DNA of 64,000 nucleotides from assembly GCA_018609935.1 (NCBI GenBank), contig JAHENH010000157.1, positions 1 to 64,000 of the forward strand, given 5' to 3'. Positions 16,736 to 27,796 of this stretch are shown here, one piece after another. The first letter of the stretch is position 1. Every line of letters begins with the position of its first letter. Made by a program: the position numbers and the translations under genes. The notes under the pieces were generated by a model. The model searched no databases. It worked only from the letters and a program-made list of their open reading frames with translations, and was not told the DNA's origin. Source of the DNA: Halobacteriales archaeon. GTDB lineage: Archaea > Halobacteriota > Halobacteria > Halorutilales > JAHENH01.

Positions 16736-17122
16736 TTATTCTATATTTTCTTCTTCTATAACTTTAGCTAGTGCAAAATTTTCTTTTACTTCTTCTATTT
16801 CTACTTTTACTCTGTCCCCTATATCTGCGTCAGGAACTATAATTACATATCCTCTCTCTACTCTAGCTATACCATCTCCTTGCTTACCTATATCTTCTAC
16901 TTCCACATATCTCATTTCTCCTTCTTCGACAGGAGGTTGTAGTCTTACCCCTTTGTTTTCTCCTTCATCTGTTCCTTCTATTATACCTATACTGTATGTT
17001 TCACCTTCATTTATATGTCCTTCATCTATTTCATTTTCAGGAACTTCTATAATATAAGATCCATCCCTCCATTCTACACGAGAACTAAAAAGAGACAAAA
17101 GTTTACCAGGAATATCAGGCAT
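16736..17122 (-). CDS. TRAM-domain RNA-binding protein
   Basis: A 128-residue protein. The N-terminal part (IPGKLLSLFSSRVEWRDGSYIIEVPENEID) resembles the front half of haloarchaeal TRAM proteins. The C-terminal TRAM domain (about 72-124) has EVEDIGKQGDGIARVERGYVIIV and ADIGDRVKVEIEEV, a beta-barrel that binds RNA. I chose the start at 17122 because the 50 codons upstream give a hydrophobic, basic extension unlike the family. TRAM-only proteins in archaea have been linked to RNA chaperoning. It lies between two tRNA genes. Confidence 0.85.
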   Translation of the reverse strand: MPDIPGKLLSLFSSRVEWRDGSYIIEVPENEIDEGHINEGETYSIGIIEGTDEGENKGVRLQPPVEEGEMRYVEVEDIGKQGDGIARVERGYVIIVPDADIGDRVKVEIEEVKENFALAKVIEEENIE

Positions 17123-17437
17123 AGATAATTTTTCCAAAGAACCCTCGAAACTTGAATCTATCGCTCTAACTTTTCTATAAATCAAGTTTAGTAAATATTG
17201 AAGGATTATTTTAACTATAAAAAATTTATTCTCTAAAAATTTAATCAAAAATTTCTTAGAACATCTTATCAAATACCCTTAAGTTTCCATAATCTTCATA
17301 TATTCTATAATAAATTTTAATATCTTATCTCAATAACTACTATATTTTATAGTATATCTCGATAAATACCAGTAGATAGAAGTATACAAAGAATTATTTC
17401 TTTTTAAATAGAAGAAAAATATAAGATATAGCTATGA

Positions 17438-17520
17438 GCGAGGGTTGCCGAGCGGCCAAAGGCGGCGGGCTTAAGACCCGCTCCTGAAGGGGTCCAGGGG
17501 TTCGAATCCCCTCCCTCGCA
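17438..17520 (+). tRNA. tRNA-Leu (anticodon TAA)
   Basis: A class II tRNA with acceptor stem GCGAGGG/CCCTCGC and discriminator A. The anticodon stem GCGGG/CCCGC encloses CTTAAGA, giving anticodon UAA (codon UUA). The long variable arm is TCCTGAAGGGGTCC and the T-loop is TTCGAAT. CCA is not encoded. Confidence 0.95.
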
Positions 17521-17633
17521 TCTTACCAAAAAATAAAAATAAAATCAGTAAAGTTCAAAAATTGAAATATATAGCCCTATATTTCTAAAAAATCTTATAT
17601 TATTTTAGATAATATGTATCAAAATAGGTATCT

Positions 17634-18074
17634 ATGAAGATAAGTGTTATAGGTGGTGGTAATATTGACAATAAGATCTATGAAAAGGCTGAAAAAGTCG
17701 GGGAGTTATTAGCTAATAGAGATCATAGTATAGTCTGTGGAGGTAAAGAAGGTGTGATGGAAGCAGTATGTAAAGGAGCAAAGAAAAATAACGGTTTAAC
17801 AATAGGTATACTACCAGAAGATAATACTACCAAAGCTAATCAATATTTAGATATTGCACTTTCTACAGGTCTTGGTAATGCACGTAATGTTATTGTTGTT
17901 ATGAACGGAGACGTAGTTGTGTCAATAGACGGAGGGGCTGGAACTCTTTCAGAAATAGGTCATTCCCTTGATATGGGAAAGCCCGTTATTGGACTTGAAA
18001 CACATGATATACCATTAATAGAACATGTAAATTCACCAAAAAAAGTTGTTAAACGGGTAGAAGAATTTATATAG
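17634..18074 (+). CDS. TIGR00725/LOG-like Rossmann protein
   Basis: A 146-residue nucleotide-binding-fold protein beginning ISVIGGGNI, with SIVCGGKEGVMEAVCKGA near 34-51 and the signature SIDGGAGTLSEIG near 101-113. It belongs to the family annotated TIGR00725 or lysine-decarboxylase-like (LOG). Some relatives are cytokinin-nucleotide phosphohydrolases; this short form has no established role. It is followed after nine bases by the surface-protein gene, so the two may share a transcript. Confidence 0.82.
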   Translation: MKISVIGGGNIDNKIYEKAEKVGELLANRDHSIVCGGKEGVMEAVCKGAKKNNGLTIGILPEDNTTKANQYLDIALSTGLGNARNVIVVMNGDVVVSIDGGAGTLSEIGHSLDMGKPVIGLETHDIPLIEHVNSPKKVVKRVEEFI

Positions 18075-18083
18075 TTTATAAAT

Positions 18084-19532
18084 GTGATTAGAGTTAGTAC
18101 AAGGTCAAGTTTTTATCTATTTCTTGTTATTATATCTTTAATAGTTATAACACAAAATCCAGTTTTAGCTTCTAATCCAAATTCTTCTGGTATAGGTATT
18201 TATGAAGGTTACAGGTATAATCAAAATATAGATATACAAGATGGTTTATCTGAAGATATATTTAATTCTATAATATTTAGATCTATCGCTAGGGTGGAAA
18301 AAATTCGTGGAAAAGAATTTAAAGGAAATATAGCGATAGAAAGGAAAACTAAAGCTAGATTTAGAAATAAAACAGATATAAATAGTTCTAAAAATAGATC
18401 TAAATGGAACAATCAAGTCTGGGAGGCTTTATTTATTGTTGGAGAAAAAACAGATATAAAAAATGAAATTAATAGGATAACCAAAAATAGGGTTAAAGGA
18501 ATATATTCTGAAGAAAAAATAAATCTTATAGTAGAAGATAAAAACAACATTGATGAAACTATATTAGCCCATGAAATAGTGCATGCATTTCAAGATAATT
18601 ATTATAATTTATCCAGAAATCTAAAACAGCAGGACAAACAATTAGCATGGTTATCGATAGTAGAAGGAGAAGCAAAGTATATAATAGATATATACAAAAA
18701 GAAATGTAATCAAACCTGGAGCTGTATAAATAAAAGACAAAGTAATATCGGATCGATAGATAATTCGAATATAAACCAAGGAGTATATATTTTACTTTAT
18801 TATCCATACTCAGATGGTCCGCCATATATACACCATATAAAAGAATCTAGGGGATGGTTTAGAATCGAAAAACAATTTAAAAATCCTCCAAAAACTACTA
18901 AATCTATAATACATAACAAAAGATATCCAAAATATAATATTTCCTTTAATGATAGATCAAATAGTAAATGGAAGCTTTTTAAAAATCAAGGAAAAAAAGG
19001 ATACGATACAGCTGGTGAAGCCTCAATATTTTCAATGTTTTGGTATCAATCCAATGTTTTAGAAAAAAACATTATAGATACAAACAATTTCTGGAGGTCA
19101 GACAGTAAAAGATTCAACTCATTTAACTATACTAGTATTCCTTCAAAAGGATGGAAAGCAGATCGTATATATCCATATAAATCGGAATCTAAACTAGGAT
19201 ATGTTTGGCATACAGTTTGGGAGTCTAAAAAGGATGCATCAGAATTCAAAAAAGCATATATAAAAATACTAAAAGGTAATGGAGGTAAAAAGCAAAATAA
19301 CACATGGGAAATTCCCGATGGAAGGTTTGAAGATTTCTTTAAAATATACAAGGATGATAACAAGGTATCGATAGTTAATGCACCAACTAGAATAGACTTG
19401 AATAATATATATACCCCCAAAAGAAATAATAAAGAATCAAAAAATTCCAGCCCTATAAAACAGGATGGATTTAGGATGTATCAAACGTTATTTATTCTAC
19501 TATGTATACTGATTTTAAAAAAGATAAAATAA
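18084..19532 (+). CDS. Hvo_1808-like exported zinc metalloprotease-like protein
   Basis: A 482-residue secreted or surface protein. A GTG start gives a clear signal peptide (SSFYLFLVIISLIVITQNPVLA), and there is a hydrophobic C-terminal tail (about 465-478) that could anchor it. After the signal comes IARVEKIRGKEFKG, the opening of the haloarchaeal Hvo_1808 surface family. A zinc-binding HEIVH starts at His163, and LSIVEGEAKYI about 35 residues later could supply the third ligand, as in gluzincins. The protein is very rich in Lys and Asn, unlike haloarchaeal relatives. It may process surface proteins. Zincin activity is inferred, not shown. Confidence 0.75.
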   Translation: MIRVSTRSSFYLFLVIISLIVITQNPVLASNPNSSGIGIYEGYRYNQNIDIQDGLSEDIFNSIIFRSIARVEKIRGKEFKGNIAIERKTKARFRNKTDINSSKNRSKWNNQVWEALFIVGEKTDIKNEINRITKNRVKGIYSEEKINLIVEDKNNIDETILAHEIVHAFQDNYYNLSRNLKQQDKQLAWLSIVEGEAKYIIDIYKKKCNQTWSCINKRQSNIGSIDNSNINQGVYILLYYPYSDGPPYIHHIKESRGWFRIEKQFKNPPKTTKSIIHNKRYPKYNISFNDRSNSKWKLFKNQGKKGYDTAGEASIFSMFWYQSNVLEKNIIDTNNFWRSDSKRFNSFNYTSIPSKGWKADRIYPYKSESKLGYVWHTVWESKKDASEFKKAYIKILKGNGGKKQNNTWEIPDGRFEDFFKIYKDDNKVSIVNAPTRIDLNNIYTPKRNNKESKNSSPIKQDGFRMYQTLFILLCILILKKIK

Positions 19533-19544
19533 TTATATAGGTAC

Positions 19545-20339
19545 CTATAATTTATCGCTGTTTTTAGCTTTCTTTAGTGAGAATTCATGATTCTCACAGG
19601 GTTCTAAGTCGTTCAAAAAATCCTTATGGTATAAACAATAAGGAGTCTTACCGTCTTCCAATCTATAATAATCACAGTTTCCACAATAAATATCACCCAT
19701 AGAAGACGGGTTTTTGTTTCTAGTTGTATTGTTTTTAATTATTTCAGCGTCGTTACCTCCACCACCAAAACCACTACTTTTAGAACTATTATTCCGTTTA
19801 TACTGTTTAGTTTTCTTTCTTTGATTTCCGGTACTATTATCGTTTTTTGTTATATATTTTATAGATATAGGAGATTCAGGGATAGGTAATCGTATATCTA
19901 GAACTGAACGAAACAAGGAAAATAAAAATATCACAGATCCAACTGTATAAATAAGAAAAACAAGCCACGTTAAATCCACAGGATCTCCATACCACCTATT
20001 TGGATATACATAAATAAATGCACCTACACCAATAAAACAAATTACTGTTCCAAAATAAGAAAGATATTTATTTTTATTTGAAGTTGGAGTAACCAAAAAT
20101 ATACCTAAAAAGGAAATAGGAACTCCAATACCAGATAACACACCCCCTATACCTAACCTAGTTGTATATACGGGAGACTCAAGTAGAAAAGATCCAGCGG
20201 TTTCCGAGACCGCAATAATACCCGCCAGAAAAACTAAAAGTATACCTAAAAATAACATTCCGAAGCCTATACGTAGTTTTCTTTTCTCTTTTTTTTCACC
20301 CATTTTTCTCCGTTGATAGGCTTCGGAGAGACTTGGCAT
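19545..20339 (-). CDS. Haloarchaeal DUF7139-like membrane protein
   Basis: A 264-residue membrane protein. It starts MPSLSEAYQRR, then has four or five hydrophobic helices between about 20 and 145. A Lys/Asn/Gly-rich linker follows, and the C-terminal Cys/His cluster (YCGNCDYY, PYCLYHK, CENHEF) probably binds zinc. The start and helix pattern match a family I know from Halobacteria (DUF7139), whose role is unknown. I took the second Met as the start because the family begins there; the upstream ATG at 20393 adds 18 polar residues. It converges on the Hvo_1808-like gene with 12 bases between. Confidence 0.65.
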   Translation of the reverse strand: MPSLSEAYQRRKMGEKKEKRKLRIGFGMLFLGILLVFLAGIIAVSETAGSFLLESPVYTTRLGIGGVLSGIGVPISFLGIFLVTPTSNKNKYLSYFGTVICFIGVGAFIYVYPNRWYGDPVDLTWLVFLIYTVGSVIFLFSLFRSVLDIRLPIPESPISIKYITKNDNSTGNQRKKTKQYKRNNSSKSSGFGGGGNDAEIIKNNTTRNKNPSSMGDIYCGNCDYYRLEDGKTPYCLYHKDFLNDLEPCENHEFSLKKAKNSDKL

Positions 20340-20393
20340 AGATAAACTATCAACCCCCCATTCAAGAGAGTTTGTGCGACATATGTCGGACAA

Positions 20394-20710
20394 AAAATAA
20401 CATCATAACTAAGTAAGTATATCTAATGGTTACTATCTATTTAGAGTTAATGGATAATCTAAGAGCTAAATCCAAAGACACTCCCACTAAAATCTTGCCA
20501 CCTTCATCATTTAAGTGATGTAGTATAGATATAGTCCCTACAAACCAATAACATCTGTAACTTTTATCGACAACTGTAACCTTTGTCATTATGTTTGTAT
20601 CCAGAATAAATTCTTAGACATAATCTATACAAAATTTAATAGTGATATATTGATTAAACGATGATAAAAATCAGTAAAAAATATATAATTTATTATTTTT
20701 AGTTTTTTTC
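20394..20710. other. Gene-free stretch
   Basis: About 315 bases with no supported frame. A Cys-rich reading near 20545-20600 looks faintly like a radical-SAM motif but is cut by stops on both sides. The bases just beyond 20340 should hold the promoter of the DUF7139-like gene. Confidence 0.3.
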
Positions 20711-20896
20711 TTATCTCATTTCAGGAGGTAAAAGATCAGGTATACCCTCATCTATAGAATATATTTCATCACATTCATCACAAATAAGTTCACCTTCAAT
20801 TATTTCATCTGTATCCTTATCTTGTTTCTCTATTTTAAGCTTTAATTCTCCTTTACATACAGGACAGCATAATATATCCATTAAATCTTTTTTCAT
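20711..20896 (-). CDS. Trm112-family zinc protein
   Basis: A 61-residue protein with LCCPVCKGEL near the N-terminus and LICDECDEIYSIDEGIPDLLPPE near the C-terminus: two CxxC pairs around a small beta sheet. This is the Trm112 family. Archaeal Trm112 binds and stabilises SAM-dependent methyltransferases that act on tRNA, rRNA or release factor. No methyltransferase gene is adjacent. The length is normal. Confidence 0.88.
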   Translation of the reverse strand: MKKDLMDILCCPVCKGELKLKIEKQDKDTDEIIEGELICDECDEIYSIDEGIPDLLPPEMR

Positions 20897-21572
20897 CTAT
20901 ATAACACCTTCCTAATAAAATATCTAAACATAGTCTTAGTTAGTAGTTAAAAAACTTAAAAATATTATTTTTATTTTATATGTAACATACTATCTACACC
21001 TAAAAAAAGAAGGATATACAAACCTTCCACCATCCAAAATAGATAAAAAATCATATATACACTACTTAACGAGTGAGTTATTACTGTATATATTAGGAAC
21101 TAAAAAGGTAAAGAAATAAAATTAAAAAATAAATAGATTTGGGGTTTGGCTTTAAGCTATCCTGCTAAAATGTGAAATATAGGAAAAAATAAATCCATAA
21201 AAAATAAAAATTTACTATTCATGTGTGACATTCTCTCTACTGTAAACAGTGGGGGGATTCTAGTAGGGAGGCCACCAACCCCCCCCCCTACATAATATGG
21301 AGGCCATGAAGGTCCGAGTCCGCTCGCTGACTTGAACCTAGATATAGAGCTGGAGTTCAGAGGTTGGGTCGTAGCTACACCGTCCGGGAGTTGTCACAGA
21401 CACCTCTGTTACACACCAGAGGGGTTATTTCATTCCTTGTCGAAACCTCAAAACAAGATATGTGGGTTATAAACCATAAAACTGTAAGAGGGGTTCATTG
21501 TACCCCCCACCTAATGGAAATGGGGTTTTATTGCTTCCCTTACCAACCCAAAGTTAGATAATGTTTCTTAAT
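20897..21572. other. Gene-free stretch with a GC-richer island
   Basis: About 675 bases. The left half (to about 21230) is AT-rich with nothing recognisable. The right half (about 21235-21560) is sharply richer in G and C, with runs such as CCCCCCCCC near 21280. It has an open frame at 21364-21561 whose product resembles nothing. It may be the scar of an insertion element or a structured RNA. It lies between the purA stop and the Trm112 gene. Confidence 0.35.
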
Positions 21573-23902
<2,330 letters not shown>

Positions 23903-24127
23903 GGTCAAGTATTATAAAAAACTCAAGAGAATACCTCCACCTCAGTCCAGCAAAATACTAATAGGTTTAAATAAAACTCTAAGGTTTACTCCAAAGAAAT
24001 CTTCACTAAAACTGTATATTTACAGAATCTGTCCTGTGAAATCACTATTTTTTAAACTACTTAATCAAAGATAATTAGAGATAAAGCTCCACAACCAATA
24101 TAGATCTTTTTCCTTTTTTCTTTAGTA

Positions 24128-26002
24128 TTAAACAAATTTATAGGTCTCTAAGTTTTGTGGAGGTATTGTACGTATTCTAAGTCTTTTATGAAGTGAGGAA
24201 GCTAGTTCTTTAGTGTTTGATTCATCTCCATGTACTGTAAATATTTTGTTTGGATGAGGGTTCATTTCTTCTACGAAATCCAAAAGTTCTTTTCTATCAC
24301 CATGACCTGAAAATCCTTCTACTCTATATACATCCATATTTATTTTGACACTTTCACCAGTAACTCGTACCTCATCTCGTCCAGACTGTATTCTTCTACC
24401 TAAGGTGTGAGGAGCTTGATATCCTACAAAAGCTAAAGAGTTAGAAGAAGCAGGTCCTAAATTTTTGAGATGTTCTATAACAGGTCCTCCTTCCATCATA
24501 CCATTAGTAGCCAAGACTATGCCTTCATCTATTTGGTCTCTTTCACCGTTCTCTACAGTCTTGAAAAAGTCAGCTGTGAAGGGGCTTTTGTCATTAAAGA
24601 TGCGTTCATTTAGTTTTTCATTTAAAAATTCTGGATAGGCTGTATGTATAGCTGTAGCCTCTTCTATCATTCCATCTAGATACACAGGCATTTCTGGTAT
24701 CCTATTTTTACGTACAGCTTCTTCGAGTACAACCATTATTTCTTGCGAACGACCAACTGAGAATGTAGGTATCAGTGTTACTCCACCTTTATCATTTGTT
24801 TTATTAACTATATCTACAAGCTCTTTTTCTGCTTTGGACCTTTCAGGTTGGTTATCATTTTTTCCTCCATATGTAGATTCAAGGAAGAGTGTTTCTAGTC
24901 TAGGAAAATCATTAGAGGCCCCATCTAACAATCTAGTTTCCGTATAATGTATATCACCACTAAATGCTACGTTATGAAGTCCTTCACCAATATGGAAATG
25001 GGCTACTGCGCTTCCTAATATATGTCCAGCATTATGGAAAGTTAGTTTAATATCTGGTGAAATATCTGTTACGTCACCATAATCTAAAGGAATAGTATGT
25101 TTTATAGCTTCACGTACAAATTCACTTTGGTAAGGTTTTTCACCTTCTTTAACAGCAATATCTATATAATCAAGTTGTAATAAAGCTGCGAGATCCCTAG
25201 TAGGTTCAGTAGCATATACAGGTCCTTCATATCCATATTTATATAAAAGAGGTATGAAAGCAGAGTGATCAAGGTGAGCATGTGTTAATACTACTGCATC
25301 AATTGAGTCTAAAGGAACAACTTCAGGAACTTGTAGATAAGGAACTTCATCACTCCCTGGCTTATCACCGCAATCTATTAATACACGTGTTTCTGGAGTG
25401 GATAAAAGGAAAGCAGCTCGACCAACTTCCTGACAACATCCCAGCATGGTAGTTCTAACCCATTGTTCATCAGTTCTTTTTCCTCTGTGTATTTTTTTAC
25501 CTTCTTCTCGTAGAAATTCCCGTCTTTCCTCTCTTTCTTCTTCCAGAAAACTTCTTATTTGTTTAACTGTTTTAGACGCTACTGGAGGAGCTCTAAATAC
25601 ATCTGCTGTCCATCCTATCTCTTTAGCTATTTCACGTAGAGTTTCACCACCTCTACCTATAACTAACCTAGGTTTTTCCGCTTTAATTATTACTTCACCG
25701 AGGTTTTTATTAAAATTATATTCCTGGATTCCCGCTTCATCAGGGACAATTTTTTCAATTTTATTTTTTGCTTTTCCCTCACCTAGTAGTGAATTTGGAT
25801 CAGGTCGTATCTTTATCCTTTTTCTAAGTTGTCTAGCGAGATCATGAACTATTTCTCCATCACCTAAAAATTTTCTTGGATCACTTGTATATATAACTAG
25901 TTCAGGACCTTCATATTCTACTTTAGTTATATTTATTGATTTAGGAGTCTCATTTTTTACTTCTTCTTCTATTTCCTCCAGCTCCAGCCCTTGGTCTCCC
26001 AT
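24128..26002 (-). CDS. fttA: FttA/aCPSF1 transcription-termination ribonuclease
   Basis: A 624-residue archaeal CPSF1. Two KH-type RNA-binding regions occupy about 1-140, with the GXXG-like loop [12 protein letters not shown]. The metallo-beta-lactamase core follows, with [13 protein letters not shown] (HxHxDH) and [13 protein letters not shown], then the beta-CASP domain and a final [17 protein letters not shown] and VHGDES. In archaea this endonuclease cuts nascent RNA at U-rich sites and terminates transcription. Its start codon overlaps the psmB stop by one base, so the two form an operon. The length and domain order are standard. Confidence 0.95.
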   Translation of the reverse strand: MGDQGLELEEIEEEVKNETPKSINITKVEYEGPELVIYTSDPRKFLGDGEIVHDLARQLRKRIKIRPDPNSLLGEGKAKNKIEKIVPDEAGIQEYNFNKNLGEVIIKAEKPRLVIGRGGETLREIAKEIGWTADVFRAPPVASKTVKQIRSFLEEEREERREFLREEGKKIHRGKRTDEQWVRTTMLGCCQEVGRAAFLLSTPETRVLIDCGDKPGSDEVPYLQVPEVVPLDSIDAVVLTHAHLDHSAFIPLLYKYGYEGPVYATEPTRDLAALLQLDYIDIAVKEGEKPYQSEFVREAIKHTIPLDYGDVTDISPDIKLTFHNAGHILGSAVAHFHIGEGLHNVAFSGDIHYTETRLLDGASNDFPRLETLFLESTYGGKNDNQPERSKAEKELVDIVNKTNDKGGVTLIPTFSVGRSQEIMVVLEEAVRKNRIPEMPVYLDGMIEEATAIHTAYPEFLNEKLNERIFNDKSPFTADFFKTVENGERDQIDEGIVLATNGMMEGGPVIEHLKNLGPASSNSLAFVGYQAPHTLGRRIQSGRDEVRVTGESVKINMDVYRVEGFSGHGDRKELLDFVEEMNPHPNKIFTVHGDESNTKELASSLHKRLRIRTIPPQNLETYKFV

Positions 26003-26631
26003 CAGCCTAAATACTGCTCTATCTCAGAATCTTCAACTCTCTCAAAACCTTTCTCGGTTATTATAGCCAAAGTTATACCGTCTCCACTTGCTGTATCCCT
26101 TTCCATTGCACTTTCTACTGACTTAACTGCTAATAATTTAGCATCTTCAAAACTCATGTTTTCTTCATATCTATCTTCTAAAACTCCATATGCCATGGTA
26201 GATCCACTACCTGTAGAAGCATATTTTTCCTCCATAGCTCCACCAGACGGATCCAAGGTGAAAATAGGAGGTTCTTCATCAACGCCACCTAGAAGTGGAA
26301 GAGCAAAGAAAAAGAAAGATCTCATTATATTACTACCCATACTAGCTAAGGCTTCTATAGATATTGATTTCCCTCTCCTTTTTTCATATAGATTTGATTC
26401 AACTCTAAGAGTTTTAGCTAAGTTTTGTCCATCACCAACAATACCACTTATTGTTATAGCTGAGAAATCTGTTATTTTATATACTTTCTCTGCAGTTTTA
26501 CTGGCAATAAGATTTCCCATGCTAGCTCTTTTCTCAGTTGCTAATACGACTTCATTCTCAGTTGTGATTCCAACAGTAGTAGTTCCTTTAGCCGACTGTT
26601 TTTTTACATCCTGACTATAATTCGTATCCAT
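26002..26631 (-). CDS. psmB: Proteasome beta subunit
   Basis: A 20S proteasome catalytic subunit. From the chosen start, a 16-residue propeptide ends in KG and Thr17 begins the mature chain ([23 protein letters not shown]). The nucleophile Thr1, Asp17 equivalent and Lys33 (ATEKRASMG) of the mature chain are all present. I rejected the longer frame from 26682 because its extra 17 residues would overlap the divergent promoter. fttA follows with a one-base overlap. The catalytic alpha partner is not in the window. Confidence 0.93.
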   Translation of the reverse strand: MDTNYSQDVKKQSAKGTTTVGITTENEVVLATEKRASMGNLIASKTAEKVYKITDFSAITISGIVGDGQNLAKTLRVESNLYEKRRGKSISIEALASMGSNIMRSFFFFALPLLGGVDEEPPIFTLDPSGGAMEEKYASTGSGSTMAYGVLEDRYEENMSFEDAKLLAVKSVESAMERDTASGDGITLAIITEKGFERVEDSEIEQYLG

Positions 26632-26734
26632 AAGGAAAGTGTAGGGAATGTTAGATTTGAGGATATTTAAAGGTTCCTTCATACAAAGGTTTCATCCCAC
26701 AAAAGTTTTCTCGCTGAACACTTATATTGTATTA

Positions 26735-27133
26735 GTGATTGGAAAAATAATAGTATTATTTATATTAATGCCTCTATTAGAAATTTCTCTACTACTTTTT
26801 ATATCAGAAAAGATAGGGGCTATAAACACAATAGCTATAATAGTTCTTACTGGAATTATAGGTGGTTTTCTAGCTAAAAGAGAAGGAATAAAAACATTAA
26901 GAACTCTCCGTTATAGAGGTGGTAATAATAAACCTATACCCAAAGAAATAGCGGATGGAATATTAATACTTATTGGAGGTGTATTTTTGTTAACTCCCGG
27001 AATAATAACAGATATTATTGGTTTTATATTTCTCATACCTTTCACAAGACCTATAGCCCGTAAATTCCTTAGAGCTTATATCGATAAAAAATCCGGAAAA
27101 AATATTTTGTATTATGAATCAAAGATAAAGTAA
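26735..27133 (+). CDS. fxsA: FxsA-family membrane protein
   Basis: A protein of about 132 residues with the FxsA pattern: a first helix reading LFILMPLLEISLLLFI, a second, IAIIVLTGIIGGFLAKREG, and a third pair around ILIGGVFLLTPGIITDIIGFIFLIPFTRP. The LLTPGxxTDxxGxxLLxPxxR block is diagnostic. I chose GTG at 26735, because the 29 preceding codons add a charged segment the family lacks. E. coli FxsA affects exclusion of phage F plasmids; the cellular role is unclear. It is divergent from psmB. Confidence 0.88.
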   Translation: MIGKIIVLFILMPLLEISLLLFISEKIGAINTIAIIVLTGIIGGFLAKREGIKTLRTLRYRGGNNKPIPKEIADGILILIGGVFLLTPGIITDIIGFIFLIPFTRPIARKFLRAYIDKKSGKNILYYESKIK

Positions 27134-27158
27134 ATTATGTATAGAAGCTTACGGATGG

Positions 27159-27623
27159 ATGTTTAATCTTATAAGCTTAGTTCCCTTTTTGCCAACTGTT
27201 ACAATTATTGGAATATTTATACTGGTGCTCTCAGGAAAAAAAGAAAAATCTAAGATATTCTTTATAACTATGGTTTCAGTTGGATTAATAGGGCTATCTT
27301 TAAAGAGAATAATACATTCACCTCGCCCATGTGCTACATTATGTAGAGAAACAAGCTTATTTTATAACTTCAATTATGGTTCTTTTCCGTCAGTACATGC
27401 AATGTCTTCATTTGCCCCAATACCTATATTTCATAAAACATTCAAAAATTATTTTATCACAGCAACCTTATTTTTATTTGGTATATTAGTTTCATATTCC
27501 CGTATATATATTGGGGTTCACTATCTAAAAGATGTTTTAGCAGGAAGTATTTTAGGTCTAGGAATATCATCGATAATCCTATTAGTCGCCAAGAAGTTAA
27601 AATTCAATAACGAGGGACAATAA
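27159..27623 (+). CDS. PAP2-family membrane phosphatase
   Basis: A 154-residue membrane protein with all three PAP2 motifs: KRIIHSPRP (about 50-58), SFPSVHA (about 79-85) and SRIYIGVHYLKDVLAG (about 113-128). The central His residues form and break the phospho-enzyme. There are about five hydrophobic helices. Such enzymes remove phosphate from lipid or polyprenyl phosphates at the membrane. It lies 25 bases after fxsA and just before tRNA-Ile. Substrate unknown. Confidence 0.9.
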   Translation: MFNLISLVPFLPTVTIIGIFILVLSGKKEKSKIFFITMVSVGLIGLSLKRIIHSPRPCATLCRETSLFYNFNYGSFPSVHAMSSFAPIPIFHKTFKNYFITATLFLFGILVSYSRIYIGVHYLKDVLAGSILGLGISSIILLVAKKLKFNNEGQ

Positions 27624-27635
27624 AATCTAAAAGTA

Positions 27636-27708
27636 GGGCCAGTAGCTCAGAAGGTGGAGCGCTCGCCTGATAAGCGAGAGGTCCGCGGTTCGAATCCGCG
27701 CTGGCCCA
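27636..27708 (+). tRNA. tRNA-Ile (anticodon GAT)
   Basis: A standard cloverleaf with acceptor stem GGGCCAG/CTGGCCC and discriminator A. The anticodon stem CTCGC/GCGAG encloses CTGATAA, giving anticodon GAU. The T-stem CGCGG/CCGCG has the loop TTCGAAT. CCA is not encoded. Confidence 0.96.
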
Positions 27709-27796
27709 TAATTTTATCTAAAACCTCATAAACCACCTATAAATATCCTAACAGATAAACTATGTTTTGTATATAAAGAAAATTAAAAATAATAAA

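Noticed and set aside
17123..17272. 50-residue N-terminal extension of the TRAM protein
   Set aside because: Hydrophobic and basic, unlike the family start; the ATG at 17122 fits better.
20540..20640. Cys-rich reading (FIDNCNLCHYVC) resembling a radical-SAM motif
   Set aside because: Bounded by stops, spacing does not fit CxxxCxxC, and no flanking sequence supports a gene.
21364..21561. 65-codon frame in the GC-richer island
   Set aside because: Product resembles no protein, has repeated Thr/His/Pro and no promoter; probably a chance frame in non-coding or relic sequence.
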